Below the pieces are notes generated by a model. That model was given only the letters and a program-made list of their open reading frames with translations, was not told where the DNA came from and made no database searches. Positions 50,568 to 63,366 of a stretch of 64,000 nt of DNA are shown piece after piece. Source of the DNA: Chrysomallon squamiferum (Eukaryota; Mollusca; Gastropoda; Neomphalida; Peltospiridae); NCBI GenBank assembly GCA_012295275.1, contig CM022665.1, positions 43,016,152-43,080,151 of the forward strand, in the 5' to 3' direction. Numbering within the stretch: the first letter of the stretch is position 1; each line of letters opens with the position of its first letter. The position numbers were made by a program, and so were the translations under genes.

Positions 50568-53500
50568 TGAAAAATCAAGTGGATGGGTTTAAAACTTAAC
50601 AAATAAATGTTGCCTTGGTAACTCATACATAAATGAAACATTTTCAATGTGCTTCTGTGTAATGTATATATTTACAAGACAAAGTGTTCAGTGAAAATGT
50701 TTTTTAGTGAAATTACGAAGCCCTGCATGCAATATATGTAAATAAATGGAGGAAAAAGCATATTAACGGTGATATTTATGTACCTAACATGATAAATCAA
50801 CGTAAAAACTTATATACTCTTTGCATAACAATAATGTTGGTACCATTTACATGCTTGTCATAAAAAATATATATATATATAAAAAAATAACAATAAAAAT
50901 AAATAAATAAAATAAAATGTGGCATATATGAAAACAGTGTACTAACAAACCTTTTGAAGAATGTGACAGTATTATACTTGATATTATAAATTATAATAAA
51001 ATCAATAAAGAAACAAAACAAAACAAAATTATAGAACTGCAGTGTACTGAATAGATTTTTTACAAATTCATCTGGTGACATTTAAGATATATATATATAT
51101 ATAAATAAATGTAGTGGCTTTAACATAGTACATTTGCATGTGTAACTTTTATTCATAAATTAGTGTTATGCATACTTGATATAAATTTGATTGGTGCTTT
51201 AAAAAATAATGAAAATGATAATAATATGAAAATTAAATGTAGTTACCTCCTCATCTATTTGCTGTCAGTTTGAAAAGATTAAGGTTTTTTTGTTGTTGTT
51301 TTGTTAAATGAGAATTTTTGTAGAAATATGGATATCTGATCATACTTGGATATAAAAGATTAAATAAAATACTAACTGAACAATATTTTACAAAATGAAA
51401 TTTAAGCATGCAGAAAGATAAAGCATATCTATCAACCATGTTGAAAATAAATGAAAATTATGATTCATGAAAAAGTATTTCAAAACAAGAAGGGATTTTA
51501 TATTTTTCATGTCATTTCATTGTTAAATTCTTTTTGTTTTTCAAAATAAAATTATTTCTACAAATGATGATTAATTTCCTCTTCAATATCAACACCATTA
51601 TAAATTAATTAAAAATTCTCCCATACATACATATTAAATTCCCAAATAAATTCAGTTAAGTTAAATCACAATGGTTGACAAATATGCTTATCAATAGCTA
51701 CAGATATCACACCTATTTTCATGGTTCATATCTAAGAAAAAATACAGACAATTAATACTAGATGATTCAGAAAAACTACAGATAATGTTAATATTCAGGA
51801 TCTGGTTAAACAACAAGAAGGTAATTTAGGGCTTGGGGGGTTTTGAGGGTTAATAATTCATCTACATAAAATAATTGGAAAATTATATATGAATGGAATT
51901 GAAATTCAGAAAAATAAAATTAAACAAGATCTTCAGTACATTTTCAGATCTTTTAAAATATAAGTAAAAAAAAAAAGCATTTTGCAAAAGAATTTAAATA
52001 TAAATCTCTGCAGTTCATGACTTACAAGGAAGTTAAAATGTCAACTTTTTTATTGCTATTAATTGTAACTGTAATTGTAATAAAATTTAAGAAAAAATAT
52101 TTCTTAAGCAACTGATCAAGAATAATAATCCAGTAATTCACATCAAAAATATTATGTAGCCTATAATTTGGAGTGTAATATAGCTGTATTCTGCTATAAC
52201 AATGGTATTTTCAGTAAACATTACAACAGAACTATAAAACACACTGTTAGAATTATAAAAAAGCTGATAAAGAGTCAACATTATTTAACACTTAAAAAAA
52301 GCATTCAACTAAACTATAATATTATAAAAACAAACTGTTAGTAAAGAAAAATCTTATTAAAGTTATTGTAATAATTTTTTTTTTTATTAAATGAAAAATT
52401 ACTTACTGATTTGCACTTATCTCATTCCTAACGTGATCCAAGGACTCCAAGAAAAATCGTTCAAGTTCTGTACGCTGCTGAAGAATATTTTTTGCGAGCT
52501 TTTTTAATTTTGCTCATCTCCTTCGACTTCATCTCAATTACTCGTTGCAGCTGGTGGATTTCCACTCGGGCAGCCTCGTTCTCAGTGTTAGACTTCTCAA
52601 CTAAGTAGTCCTTCTCTGCTTCGAACTCCCTCACAACGTGACTCAGAGATTTCTCCAGCGTGTGAACTTTATCTTCAAGCTGAAAGTCATTATTTTAAAA
52701 TTAATAAAATTAAATAAAAGAAAATTATATACTGTGTAGTAGTTAATAAAATATTTATAACAGGCATTTAGATAATATTATTTTCGTAATATGTCTTAAA
52801 TGCTGTTTAATTTTGAAAAATAAAAAAATATTTAGCAAAAATGTTATTAAGGCTAAAAAAGATCAACAAAAAACAAATCAGATTTTACATCAAAACATAT
52901 AAAATATAACACATTTTGAACAAGCAAAACATAAACTGGAATTATCAAAATAGAAATATATTTTTATTATAACTACAGCAATATCTATGGATGCCAAACT
53001 CTGTTGTATCAACTATGGCAGGATGACGATAGGCCTACTGTATACCTACTGCTTATCTGTTTTTATTATAAATTATAAAGAATCAATGTTTTTTCTTTTT
53101 ATATTATCATTACACAAGTTAAGATTTTCTTTAAAAATCCAAGTGATAAAAAAAATGAATACATTACCCTTTTAATTGCATCTCTCTGCGCCTTGGTCTG
53201 AACAATCTTGTCTTGGATCATGATGTCAGCTAGTTCTTTCTGCTCTTTCAGATTTTGATTTTCTTCTTTGAGTTTCTGATTCTCTTTCTTCAGCAGCTCG
53301 CCTTCCTTCATGTGGTAGCTCAGAGCTTCTGCCTGTCGGACATTTTCCTTGTAGACGGATTTGGTGGTTTCATCAAGGTTTCTGCAGTAACAGGAATGGA
53401 TATTTTATTATTAAAACTTGTTTGATAAGGTCACATTGTTATTATTAATATTATTGTTTTTGTTGTTTCTGTTATTATTATTCTTCTTATTATTATTTAT

Positions 53501-56500
53501 TTATATATTTTTTTATTCTTTTTATCTTATTTTTTTTATTTTCATGTTCATTTTTAATTTTATTTTTATTTTTATTATTTTTATTCTTTTTATTATTTTT
53601 ATTTTCATTTTGCTGCTGTTTGTTAATTATTAGAATTGAAATTATTATGACTTATTAATTCACCCAAAAAATAACCATTTCATTTTTATTTTTATTTTAT
53701 TATTATTATTAGTTTTTTTGTTTTTTTTTATCTTTAGTAAACCATATTACAAATACAAAATCAGTTATTTTTAATATTCTATTTGTATACAAATTGAAAT
53801 TATGACATGTCTTAGAGTACTAGACAAAAGAATCAACATTTATTTAACAGTATTTACAAATATTAATATTTATTACATATTAAACATAGCTTTATATAAT
53901 GATGATAATTTATGAGAAGGAAATGTAACTCTAACAATAAAGTTAAAGAAAGGAATTTTTTCATGCATTTTCCCTAAGACAGGAAAACATACGTCTAATA
54001 TTTTAATTAATAATCAGTTTATTTATTGGTATGAAATGTTAAAATGCTCTTACGCTATGGCTTCAGTGTGTGCTTTCTGGGCCAGCTCTGCTATTTTCTG
54101 GTTCGCTTCTTGCTGCAATCTCATCTGTAAAAACAAACAAAATTGAATTAAAAGACTGAGTCACTTTTGGTTTGGCTACTAACTAATTTCTAACTTAAAA
54201 TTGATGTCTAAACTGAAATTAAAGTTTTTATCATTAAATGGTTATTTATGTTCCTCTCAGATGTAATATCTGAAGAAAAAAACAAAAACAATAAAAGAAC
54301 AAAAACAAATACAAATTTAAATAAAGCTCCTTTAGCTTTAAGAAGTATATGAAATTATTAAATACCAGAATATGGTGTTTACCTTTTCTTCAAAGAATTT
54401 CTGCTCCATTTGTGTCAGAGTGGTTTTGTGTTCTCTGTTAGCTGTATGCATTGCCTCCTTAATCTGTGAGAATAAAATTTGTATATATAATTATCTTCTT
54501 TTTATTATATATTCTGTTCAATTAGATTTAATATATATATGTATGTTTATATTTACAGACACATATACATATATACATATATCCATACACATTTACACCA
54601 CATACATAGGAATATAGGAATATTATCAGATAGTAATTACTGCAAAAAGTGTGTGTTTATTTGTGAACAGAAAGAAATTTCTTGAACTGTTCTTATTAAT
54701 AAAAAGCAAAACGATCTTTTCCTATGCACCTGCCCATGGAAACTAAAAATCTCTCAGTATAGTTATTAAAAAAATGACCCATGAAATTAAAAATTCACAA
54801 AAACAAAAAAAATGTTTTTTATGTGACAAACCTCGTCCAGTTCTTTCTGCATCTGTCCACGTTTTCTGCGGAATTCCTTCACCAGTTTCAGTTCTGACTG
54901 CATCATCTGAACCTCGCGGCTTTTCTCCTGAAGCCTGTCCTCAAGTTCATTGATCTGCTTGCTGAAATCCTCACACAGAACTTCCTTCTCCTTCCTGAAC
55001 TCCTTCTTATTCTCCTGAATCTGCTGCTGCAGTCTTTCCAACTAAAAAAAACCCAAAAAGAATGAGATAGCAAGCTTATATCATTTCTTTTTCTTGTTGA
55101 AATATAAGTGTATATAAATATAATAAATATTTAACTTATTCTTCTAGGATTAGTGTTAATTTAATTAACATTTTGAATTTTAATTATTAACTTAATTCTA
55201 CTACAATAATTTTGTGCTAACTAAAAATAACCCCATATAACATATTTAAAAATATTTGAAATTTGAAATCTATTATACAAAGGCATATTTTCAATATGGT
55301 AAACCCTCAGTTTAAACAAACTAATGGGGATGTAACTAGTTTTTTATAAAAATAAAATGAGTGATTTTTTTTAACCACATAATCATTAAAATATCAGTAA
55401 AACAAAAAAAATGTAGGATGTATAAAATATTAATTTCAAATAAGTAAAAGATTAAATATCAAAACTTTAATATCAAAAAATAAAAAGTTGAATATATCCA
55501 GTGTTAACATATCACTAGCATGCATACAATGCCATTTACTTCTGACAGTATGAGAATGTATTAGAATACCTTTAAGTCTTTTTCTTGATCTTGCTTTTTC
55601 AAATATGTAATCACATCTATTGTGTCCTGTTCTGTGTGTATCATCTGCGACTGCAGAGCATCGTTTTCTATCATAAGCTTTTTGGCATTTTCTCTGAAAA
55701 TGAAAATACAAAGACACCAAGTTTATATTTTTTTATTTTTTTATTTTGTATTTTGTTGCTTTAGGATGACAAGTTAAAATATTAAGGATTTGTAATGAAA
55801 AAAAAAAAAAATGTAATTGTATGTAGTATTATATGATCACTTGACAACTGTGGTAGTTTTTGTTTTAATTGTTATAGCAGTTGCTGTAGTATTATTTAAT
55901 TATTTAAGTTTATTAACAAATATAAATGAAGAAAATACTACTACAACACAATTAGTAGTATAAAATAAATTACCAATTTGACTTTGTCACAGCACATACA
56001 ACATAAATACATACATACATACATATATATATATATATACACACACTATATATATACTTTTTATGAGGCAAAAATATATATATATATATATATACTTATA
56101 TAACTGTAGACATAAACAAATTAAAGTTCACTCCGAATAGAGATTTATATTTTATATGCTTTGTACAAAACCTTTGTAAAAAAAAAAAATAAAAAAAATC
56201 ATCAATTTTGCCTTATCTGCCTCAATGCAGTTATGATCACGTGTATAAATTACAACAGATTAAAAATCACATTATAAACTGTTTAAAATAGATTAGAAGA
56301 GTGTGTATATTATGTTATCAAATTACAAATAAATATATATATATATAGTATTATCAGAACTGGCAGTTAATGCTAGTTACTGAAGCAGCTGTAGTAGTAC
56401 AAGTAGTGGTAAAATTACTGGTGGTGTGGTAGTAGTAGCAGTAGTAAAAGTAGCTTTAGTGATATTAATATTAACAGCAACAGTAGTGGATTACTGGGTC

Positions 56501-56721
56501 ATAAGAGTTGTGGGTTATTGGGTTGAAGTAATTGTAACTGTTGTTACTGTTTCAGAAGTATTAAATGTCGTTACCTGAATTCTTGTTTTGCACGTTCTGT
56601 TCTGTCCAGTCGAATTTCCCATATTCTAGAATTAGCTGTAGCAGTTGCAACTACTGATTCGGCTTTTTTTGCTTTCTTAGCCCCTTTCTTCCTGTTTATA
56701 ATAATAATAATAATAATACAT

Positions 56722-56770
<49 letters not shown>

Positions 56771-57152
56771 TATTTACATTCTCATCGGCTATGATGTTTA
56801 TATACTATAATACAGCATATGAAAAATACTAACGAACGTTTTAATAAACTTGCAGGCTTCGATTTTATATTGATATAACATCTTAATTATTAATTACCAC
56901 TACATATTAAAAATTGCCGTTTCATTTTTTATAAAATAATAATAAACGCGTTTAACACGCGAATTATATTACACTTTTAATAATTAAACATTTCAAACAA
57001 CAACAAAAATTAAATAAATAAATAAACTAAAATCATTTTCTGGTAAACTAAACTTATAAATGTCCTCGTTTCATTTATTAACATTTAGATGATAAAATTT
57101 ACCCTTTCTTTCCCTTTCCCTTTCCTTTCCCCTTTTTCGATTTCTTCGGCAT
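46136..57152 (-). CDS. BBOF1: Basal body orientation factor 1 (BBOF1/CCDC176), 11 exons
   Basis: Exons in transcript order: 57152-57103, 56691-56575, 55693-55570, 55041-54832, 54463-54383, 54124-54054, 53381-53168, 52679-52407, 49774-49622, 47558-47391, 46253-46136. About 525 residues against 529 in human. The N-terminus is Lys/Gly-rich (MPKKSKKGKGKGKGKKG). Nearly all the rest is coiled coil, with NSRIWEIRLDRTER, TYLKKQDQEKD and ALSYHMKE. The C-terminal block YPKVRTF, DLTWEQKERVLRYLFAKMNG is diagnostic. The family member localises to basal bodies and helps align motile cilia. Exon 8 reads through only after removing one A (or adding two) in the six-T plus-strand run at 52500-52505. Before it the frame gives EMSKIKK, after it LAKNILQQRTELERFFLE. 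Phases on both sides agree with the correction, so a homopolymer error is likely. Convergent with SLC29A3, divergent from ENTPD5. Confidence 0.94.
46953..47240. repeat. 94-bp tandem repeat in BBOF1 last intron
   Basis: CATTCTAGACA recurs at about 46953, 47047, 47141 and 47186, with GATATTTCATCATATACTAG between. The last unit is shortened. Confidence 0.8.
47717..47786. repeat. (TA)n followed by (ATGT)n microsatellite
   Basis: Compound simple repeat in BBOF1 intron 9, seen directly. Confidence 0.95.
48590..48830. repeat. 67-bp tandem repeat, about four units, in BBOF1 intron 9
   Basis: AACCTAGAAAACACTGTAGG recurs every 67 bases (48661, 48728, 48795), each time followed by ATAGGTTCTAAAGAACATTA. 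Units are nearly identical, which suggests recent amplification. Confidence 0.9.
49775..52406. other. BBOF1 intron 8, 2.6 kb
   Basis: No exon or gene was recognised. It is AT-rich with (ATA)n near 50500-50570 and scattered TA runs. The short open frames here are low-complexity. Confidence 0.6.
56190..56245. mobile_element. Inverted fragment of the 32929-33248 element family
   Basis: In reverse complement this stretch contains GATCATAACTGCATTGAGGC then AAGGCAAAATTG, resembling the left end of the element at 34665 (GGCTGTAACAGCATTGAGGC). It lies in BBOF1 intron 2. Confidence 0.3.
56699..56769. repeat. (AAT)n microsatellite beside BBOF1 exon 2
   Basis: Trinucleotide run starting 7 bases from the acceptor CAG of BBOF1 exon 2 (sense strand reads (ATT)n, serving as its pyrimidine-poor upstream region). 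Confidence 0.85.
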
Positions 57153-58523
57153 TTTTATGAATGTGTGATCCCTTCCCTTCAATAACTAGGAAACAAAACC
57201 AAGCGAAACAGTTTCAAGTGGGCATTTTGCGACCTGACATGGCCGCCATTTGTTTACATTGTCATGGAGATTGTGTAATCTCTACAGACATGAGTGGCTC
57301 AAAATATTATTTTACGGAAATAAATCGGAACAAACCGGTCGATTCCGTTTGTGTTCACATGCAACGGCATCGGAATCCAACCTCGTTCTGAAATTGCGAA
57401 CGTTTCCGATTGCACTTATAAACATCAAGAAAAGGAGGTGTATGAAATTCAGTTACCTGTTTGCATTAATGACTAAAAAATATTTTTACAATGTCAGTAC
57501 ATACATATTATTGATGTTTAACACGTTTAAGTTAAGAATACCACTCAGACATTTGTATCAATCTAACAGTGTTCACAATGAGAATATAGGAGGGTTTACT
57601 ATTTTCTTTCCTTACGTCATTTAAACAAAACAGGTACTCGCGTTGTCTATTTTTTATCTTGATGAACTTGACACAAAATATGCGTTGTCATTATGTAGTA
57701 GAAAATTGATGTTTCAATCAAAATGAAAAACACTATTGAACCTCTCACTCTGTGTAAAGGAGGTTAATTGATTTCGTTCCAACTATAATACATTCTAAAT
57801 CAATTCTTAAACAAGAAACTGAAATTGTAAATGTGGCATGTTCGTGTTAAAAAATAAATAAATAAATAAATTTAATAAATTAAAAAGAAACTTTTACAAA
57901 TTTTATTGAGATATCTAGTTATATATAATGACTATAAATGTAATTAGATATTATGTGCTGGGGAAAGGAAATAATAAAATAATACACTGTCAATTTGTAA
58001 ATGATTAGTAAAACAAAATTGGATGTTGAAACAAAAAATATTTTTAAACATGTTTATATGTTTCATAATGAAGAATCTAGTAAATTTGTTGAAATAAAAA
58101 TTGTTTAAATATGTTGGAAAAGTTTTTATTATTATTTTAAAATTTAATTTAATTTTTTTTTTTTTTAATGAAATTAAAATAGAGTAAAACTTAGTATATG
58201 TAAAAATGAATCAATCAGTAATGAAATATTGACCTGCTTGAAACTTCAAAACAAACATTTGAATATTATTTTACAAACAATATATATGTTGCTCCAGGCC
58301 AGGCATTATAATAACTTTTATCACAACTGTTTAAAGATTACATCTTTTTCTACCTTTGTTTTTGTTTTATTATATATATATATATATATATATATATTCA
58401 GTTAGGTTGTGTGTCACTGGTCAGCAAAGGATAGACAGATATGGTTGCTGGGTAACCATTTTTATTGACTGTTGATGGGCCATAGGACGTTTGTTTACCA
58501 GTGAGAGAGTGAGTGACTCAGCG
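57153..58523. promoter_or_regulatory. Divergent promoter region, BBOF1 and ENTPD5-like
   Basis: Start codons diverge 1.37 kb apart. Near BBOF1, the segment 57241-57257 joins GGCCGCCATTT (reverse complement of the YY1 consensus AAATGGCGGCC) to TGTTTAC (forkhead, FOXJ1-type), about 90-105 bases upstream of its ATG. Near ENTPD5, a 19-bp imperfect palindrome at 58441-58459 fits the RFX X-box pattern, and a second TGTTTAC-like site lies at 58490-58496. A (TA)n run fills about 58371-58396. The middle holds no recognised gene. Confidence 0.45.
58441..58459. promoter_or_regulatory. Candidate RFX X-box
   Basis: ATGGTTGCTGGGTAACCAT: GTTGCT, one spacer base, GGTAAC fits RYYNYY(N1-3)RRNRAC, the ciliary X-box pattern. 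The whole site is a near-perfect palindrome. It lies 65 bases before the ENTPD5-like ATG and 1.29 kb from the BBOF1 ATG. Binding is inferred. Confidence 0.4.
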
Positions 58524-61253
58524 ATGTTGCCTTTACATTCATTGCTGCTGTGTGTTCTCTGTGAATTCCCTGCAACATCAGCATTGGCAGCATTAGCAAC
58601 GCCATCAGTCGGAGAAAGTAGCAGAGATATCCTTAAGACATGCAGTGTGAACAACTTCACCCAAGTGCAGCATGTAGCTGTAGTTGATGCTGGAAGTACT
58701 GGATCACGAATTCACGTGTATGAATTTGAAAGAAATTCAGGTGAGCTGGGGAAGAAAAGAACAGTGTTTAAAATGATGTACACTTTTAAGATCTTTAATT
58801 ATAGTGGGCTTTCTCAAAAGAATGTTTTTTTTATCATTATTAACAGATATTTAACATCCACTGGCCAAAGAGAGAAAAATTCATTAATGTCATTAAACAA
58901 AAGAAACTATAATAAAAAAAAAAAAATATATATATATATATATATACTACTGGTGGAAAGAAAGAAAAGTTTCAGGTGTTACTCATGTGAAGAAAAATGC
59001 AATAAAAGAATAAATTTTCATTAGTAAATTAGAAATTAGCTGTAGGCTTCGGATGTTATTAATGAAGACTGTATGCTGCATTGCCCTTAGGAAAATACTG
59101 TGGAAGTGTTAAATTATTTTTGGCTTGTTTTACAGATGGTACACTCACATTTCAACATGAGACCTACTATTATGTAAGTCCAGGCCTGTCATCTTATGCA
59201 TTCACTCCAAGCAAGGTGGGTAAAACTCTATCAGAATTTTGCTTTTCTTTTCATTTTAATCATTTATCTTCTTATAGTATAAATCAGAAAATATAGGCTG
59301 TGATAAATTAATTGTGGGATTTTTTTTACTTAGCCTTTACAAAATGTTTAAATTTCATAACACTATAGTCTATAGCAAACATTTGTACCACTGATTTGGA
59401 TTTGTTTAATTTTTTGAATAATTTGGCATTTTATTGCTGCTAAAAAATCAGTTTAATGGCACATTTAGTAAAAGTGGTATAATTTGTAGAAATATTTATT
59501 TCTTTATATTCTATTTTATTTTGTTTTTAAACACTATTTGTTATTTATAAATACATTTTTCTTATTTAAAAAAACACTTTAAAAAAAAAAAAAAATGGGG
59601 TGGTTTTGGGGGGCTGGAATGGATTAATGGTATTTGAATTAATTTCAATTAGGAAAACTGATTTGATATACGAGCAAACTAAGTTACAAGCTCGGGCATG
59701 GAACGAATTAAACTTGTCTAGGTACCACTGTTTATATATATATATATAGATAGATAGATAGATAGATACAGTTAAATATGAATAAAATGCATTACTAAAT
59801 AAGAACTAATATATGTATTATTTTGCAGGGTGCAAACAGCATTAGATCTCTGATAAAAATAGCAAGATATGTTGTCCCACCAGAGCTGCAGAAGCAGACG
59901 CCACTGATCGTCAAGGCAACTGCTGGCTTACGTCTGCTCAAACCTCAAGATGCTCACAATCTCCTTAAAGAGGTGATTTAATAAACATTTTACTCCCAAG
60001 ATCATGCTTATAACACAGACAGACAGACAGACAGACAGAAGACAGACAGAAAGACAGATACTGACAGACTGACAGATAAACATATATAGATAGATAGATA
60101 GATATAGGTATGTACATACATGCATATATATTTAATTATGTATGTATAAATATTTACAGTATTTGTATCTGAATAAAATAAACTTGTGATATACATATAT
60201 ATTAAACAGTAAATAATAATGTTAAATATAGAGATATTAGTAAGTTACCTGTGACGGAAAATTGTTAAACATTTAAAATATTTTATTTATATAAGGTTTG
60301 TGTATGTTGTTACAAAGACATATAAATTATTTTCTCTTCGTTTTAGGTTTTCAAAATGTTAACATTAACAGAGTTTTTGTTGCCTCCCAATGCTGTTGAA
60401 TTAATAGATGGTATATCAGAGGGTAAGTATTGTTAGAGAATATAAACTTATGTGTATTTGTATATACATACATATATGTGTGTACAATGAATTATATGTT
60501 TCAGTATAAGATGGATTACATTAAGCAGCATATGTCATAATTTTTCTGAAATTGTTATAAATACAAATTGATGAGACTTTTTTTTTAGAATAGGTTACTG
60601 AGATAAAATGTCAGACATATTTATATTATAAGATTCTGACTGAGTTATTGTAAGATGCTGAGAATATACAACATATAAATAATTCTCTACTTCATAAAAA
60701 CCATGAATATGAACTTCAGTGGCTATCAAGCAAAATGAAAATTATGCTAGGCTAAGGTTAAGTTTGAAATTCTGAAATGGTGTTTTATTAATCATTGTAT
60801 TTATTTCAGGATTTTTTGGCTGGGTGACTGTCAACTATTTAATTGGTGAGTTCTTGGATGTTTAAATTAATTACTGATTAATTTTTACAGAGTAATGTAA
60901 ATTAATTATAAATTTGTTTTATTAAAAATGAAAATGTAATATGCTCCTTCTACATAAGTATTCAACAGTTCCTCATTGCAGTCCACAATATCTTGTCTTG
61001 TATAAATTATTTTGAATATTATAAAGGATGATATTTAAAAATATAATAATAATAATATGCATTTTTCAATTAAGTATTCAGTAATATCCAGTCAGTGGGA
61101 CATTTATATGGAGATAATAATTTTTAAAATGGTTTCTGCTCCTTAATATAAATGTGAATATTTTTATAAAGTGTACGTGTGTGGTTTCAAATGAGTCAAA
61201 ATATATGTACATATTTATGTTATATATCATGTATACTGATAAACTGTGGAACT

Positions 61254-61315
<62 letters not shown>

Positions 61316-62631
61316 TCTTCTTATTATTACTACTGCTGCTACTACTACTTCTATTACTATTATTATTATTATTATTATTATTAAAAGTTTTAAAATAAAT
61401 ATTTTCAGGTGCTTTTAACAATCGAGAGAGACTGGCTGTTTCCATGGATCTTGGAGGTGGATCCACACAGTTATCTCTCGTTCCTGTATACAATGTCAGT
61501 CAACTTTTTATTTAATCTTGTTTTTATGCTTTTCTTGCATTTCTTGCTTTTCTTTTGAGTATTGCTAAAATTGTATCTAAAGACATTTTTTTAAAGCTTT
61601 TAAAATTAATTAATTAATTAAATTTTAAAATCAGTTCAGTTACTGGTTGAGAACACTTATAATTTTTAATTAAATCAATTTTAAAAATTATAAATAAATA
61701 TCAAGGAAATTGTATTTTTAATTAAAATAAATAAATAAATAAATAAATGTCTGCTTCATATAGAAATAGAGTAAAAACTAAACAAGGCTTTGGACCTGAT
61801 TAAATGAATGTTTCAGTTTTTCATATGGTGAATAGGCTTATCCATGGTCTTTTGCCCCACCAGGAAGTCAGAGACAGATGGTCATGGTGGCCTAAAGAAA
61901 TAGCAGCAAATGTACATTCTGATTTATATTCCACCTTACTGCTTGGCAGCATCATCTCTCATTTGATAATATATATTGTTTGCATGTTATATTTTGTCTA
62001 TCATCTGTGTTTTTTCTTCTTATGTGTAATTATTCTTTAATTATTATTATTATTTATTTATTTATTTATTTATTTTGAAATAATTTTTTCAGGTCCTACA
62101 ATATATCATCTATTAAAAAAAATAAAAAAAAAAAAAATGTATTTTAAATTACAGAAAACTATCTCATCTTTACCTAAAGAAGATCTGAAAAATATTTATT
62201 TGTTTAATTCCTACTACAAAGTATATACTCGTAGGTATGTATATTACTCACAAGTGTTGATCACACTTACTCACGGTACTCATCATTCGTGCTCACTTGT
62301 TCACTGTTTGTACTCGCACACTCCCTGCATTCACTCACTCACTCAATTCTTATACTTGTTCTCTCTTTAATAAAACATTTATTATTTCATTGGTTTTTAC
62401 TTTTTTTTACTTTTTTTTCTCTCGTGTATAATGTAGTTTTATTAATATTAATTTTAAGTAAACATCCATGAATAATTTATATTTATAATGCAGGTTACAC
62501 ATTTGATGTAAAATACATTTTTATAATTAATACAACTTTGTGGATAAAATGAAAATGTTGATTTTAAATTTTGGTGGTCTCCAGTAATACATTATCTATT
62601 TGTTTGTAGTAATAATAATGATAATAATATA

Positions 62632-62674
<43 letters not shown>

Positions 62675-63366
62675 AGTACTAAATAATAATGTTCATTTCA
62701 CAGTCCATAATGTTGTGTACTTTTTAATAATGCTATATATAAATATTTAAGTAAGTTACATGTGATATAATATTGTTACACATTTAAAATGTTTTATTTT
62801 ATATACACAGTGTGTATACAGTTACTAAGATTAATAAATTTATGTTAATTTATTTAACAGCTACCTTGGTTTAGGTTTGATGTCCGCAAGATTCCAAATG
62901 ATGGGTGGAACAGAAAATACTAAAGGTCTTTAATTTTTAATTTTTTGTGTCTCTTGCATAAATATCCAGTATGATTCTTTTTTCAATGAAGTTAATTTTT
63001 ATGCTTCTTTTCTACAAATTAAGATTTCAAGATTTAAAATACAGGATTTTTAGTTCTTTCTCTTTGCTAAAATTTACTCTAGATTTTTCTTTCTAATAAA
63101 AAAAATTCTGACTGTTTTCTGCATTTTAATCTTTTTATGAATTCTAAATTTTTCTTTATTTACACTTTCTGGAAATTCAAGATTTTTCATTTAATAAATA
63201 ATCCCCCACCATGTTCTTTGTGAATTCTGTTGTTTTCTTTTAATAATGTTTCATCTCTTTTTATTTTAGATGGACCACTTGTTATAGATGACAGTTTAAA
63301 AAGTAGTTGTCTTCCTTCATTGTACCAGGGTTCTTGGAAACATGGACCAAACACATACACTGTACA
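58524..63366 (+). CDS. ENTPD5: ENTPD5/6-type nucleoside diphosphatase, 5' part (nine exons, runs off the window)
   Basis: Exons: 58524-58740, 59136-59215, 59829-59972, 60347-60422, 60810-60845, 61409-61494, 62155-62234, 62861-62925, 63270-63366. They give 293 residues plus two bases, about two thirds of the usual 430. Residues 1-22 form a signal peptide or N-terminal anchor. Apyrase-conserved regions: ACR1 DAGSTGSR (55-62), ACR2 KATAGLRLL (128-136), ACR3 ISEGFFGWVTVNYL with the catalytic base Glu172, ACR4 DLGGGSTQ (198-205). After these come NSYYKVYTRSYLGLGL and SCLPSLYQG, typical of ENTPD5/6. All catalytic motifs visible are intact. The enzyme hydrolyses UDP/GDP in the ER lumen or outside the cell; in the ER it supports glycoprotein folding by removing UDP. 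An in-frame TTG at 58491 lies upstream, but the ATG at 58524 is the sensible start. ENTPD5 versus ENTPD6 cannot be settled; an ancestral 5/6 gene is likely. Confidence 0.93.
61256..61313. repeat. (TTA)n microsatellite in ENTPD5-like intron 5
   Basis: Trinucleotide run with a degenerate continuation to about 61382, ending 27 bases before the exon-6 acceptor. Confidence 0.9.
62634..62672. repeat. (GT)n microsatellite in ENTPD5-like intron 7
   Basis: Uninterrupted dinucleotide run, seen directly. Confidence 0.95.
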
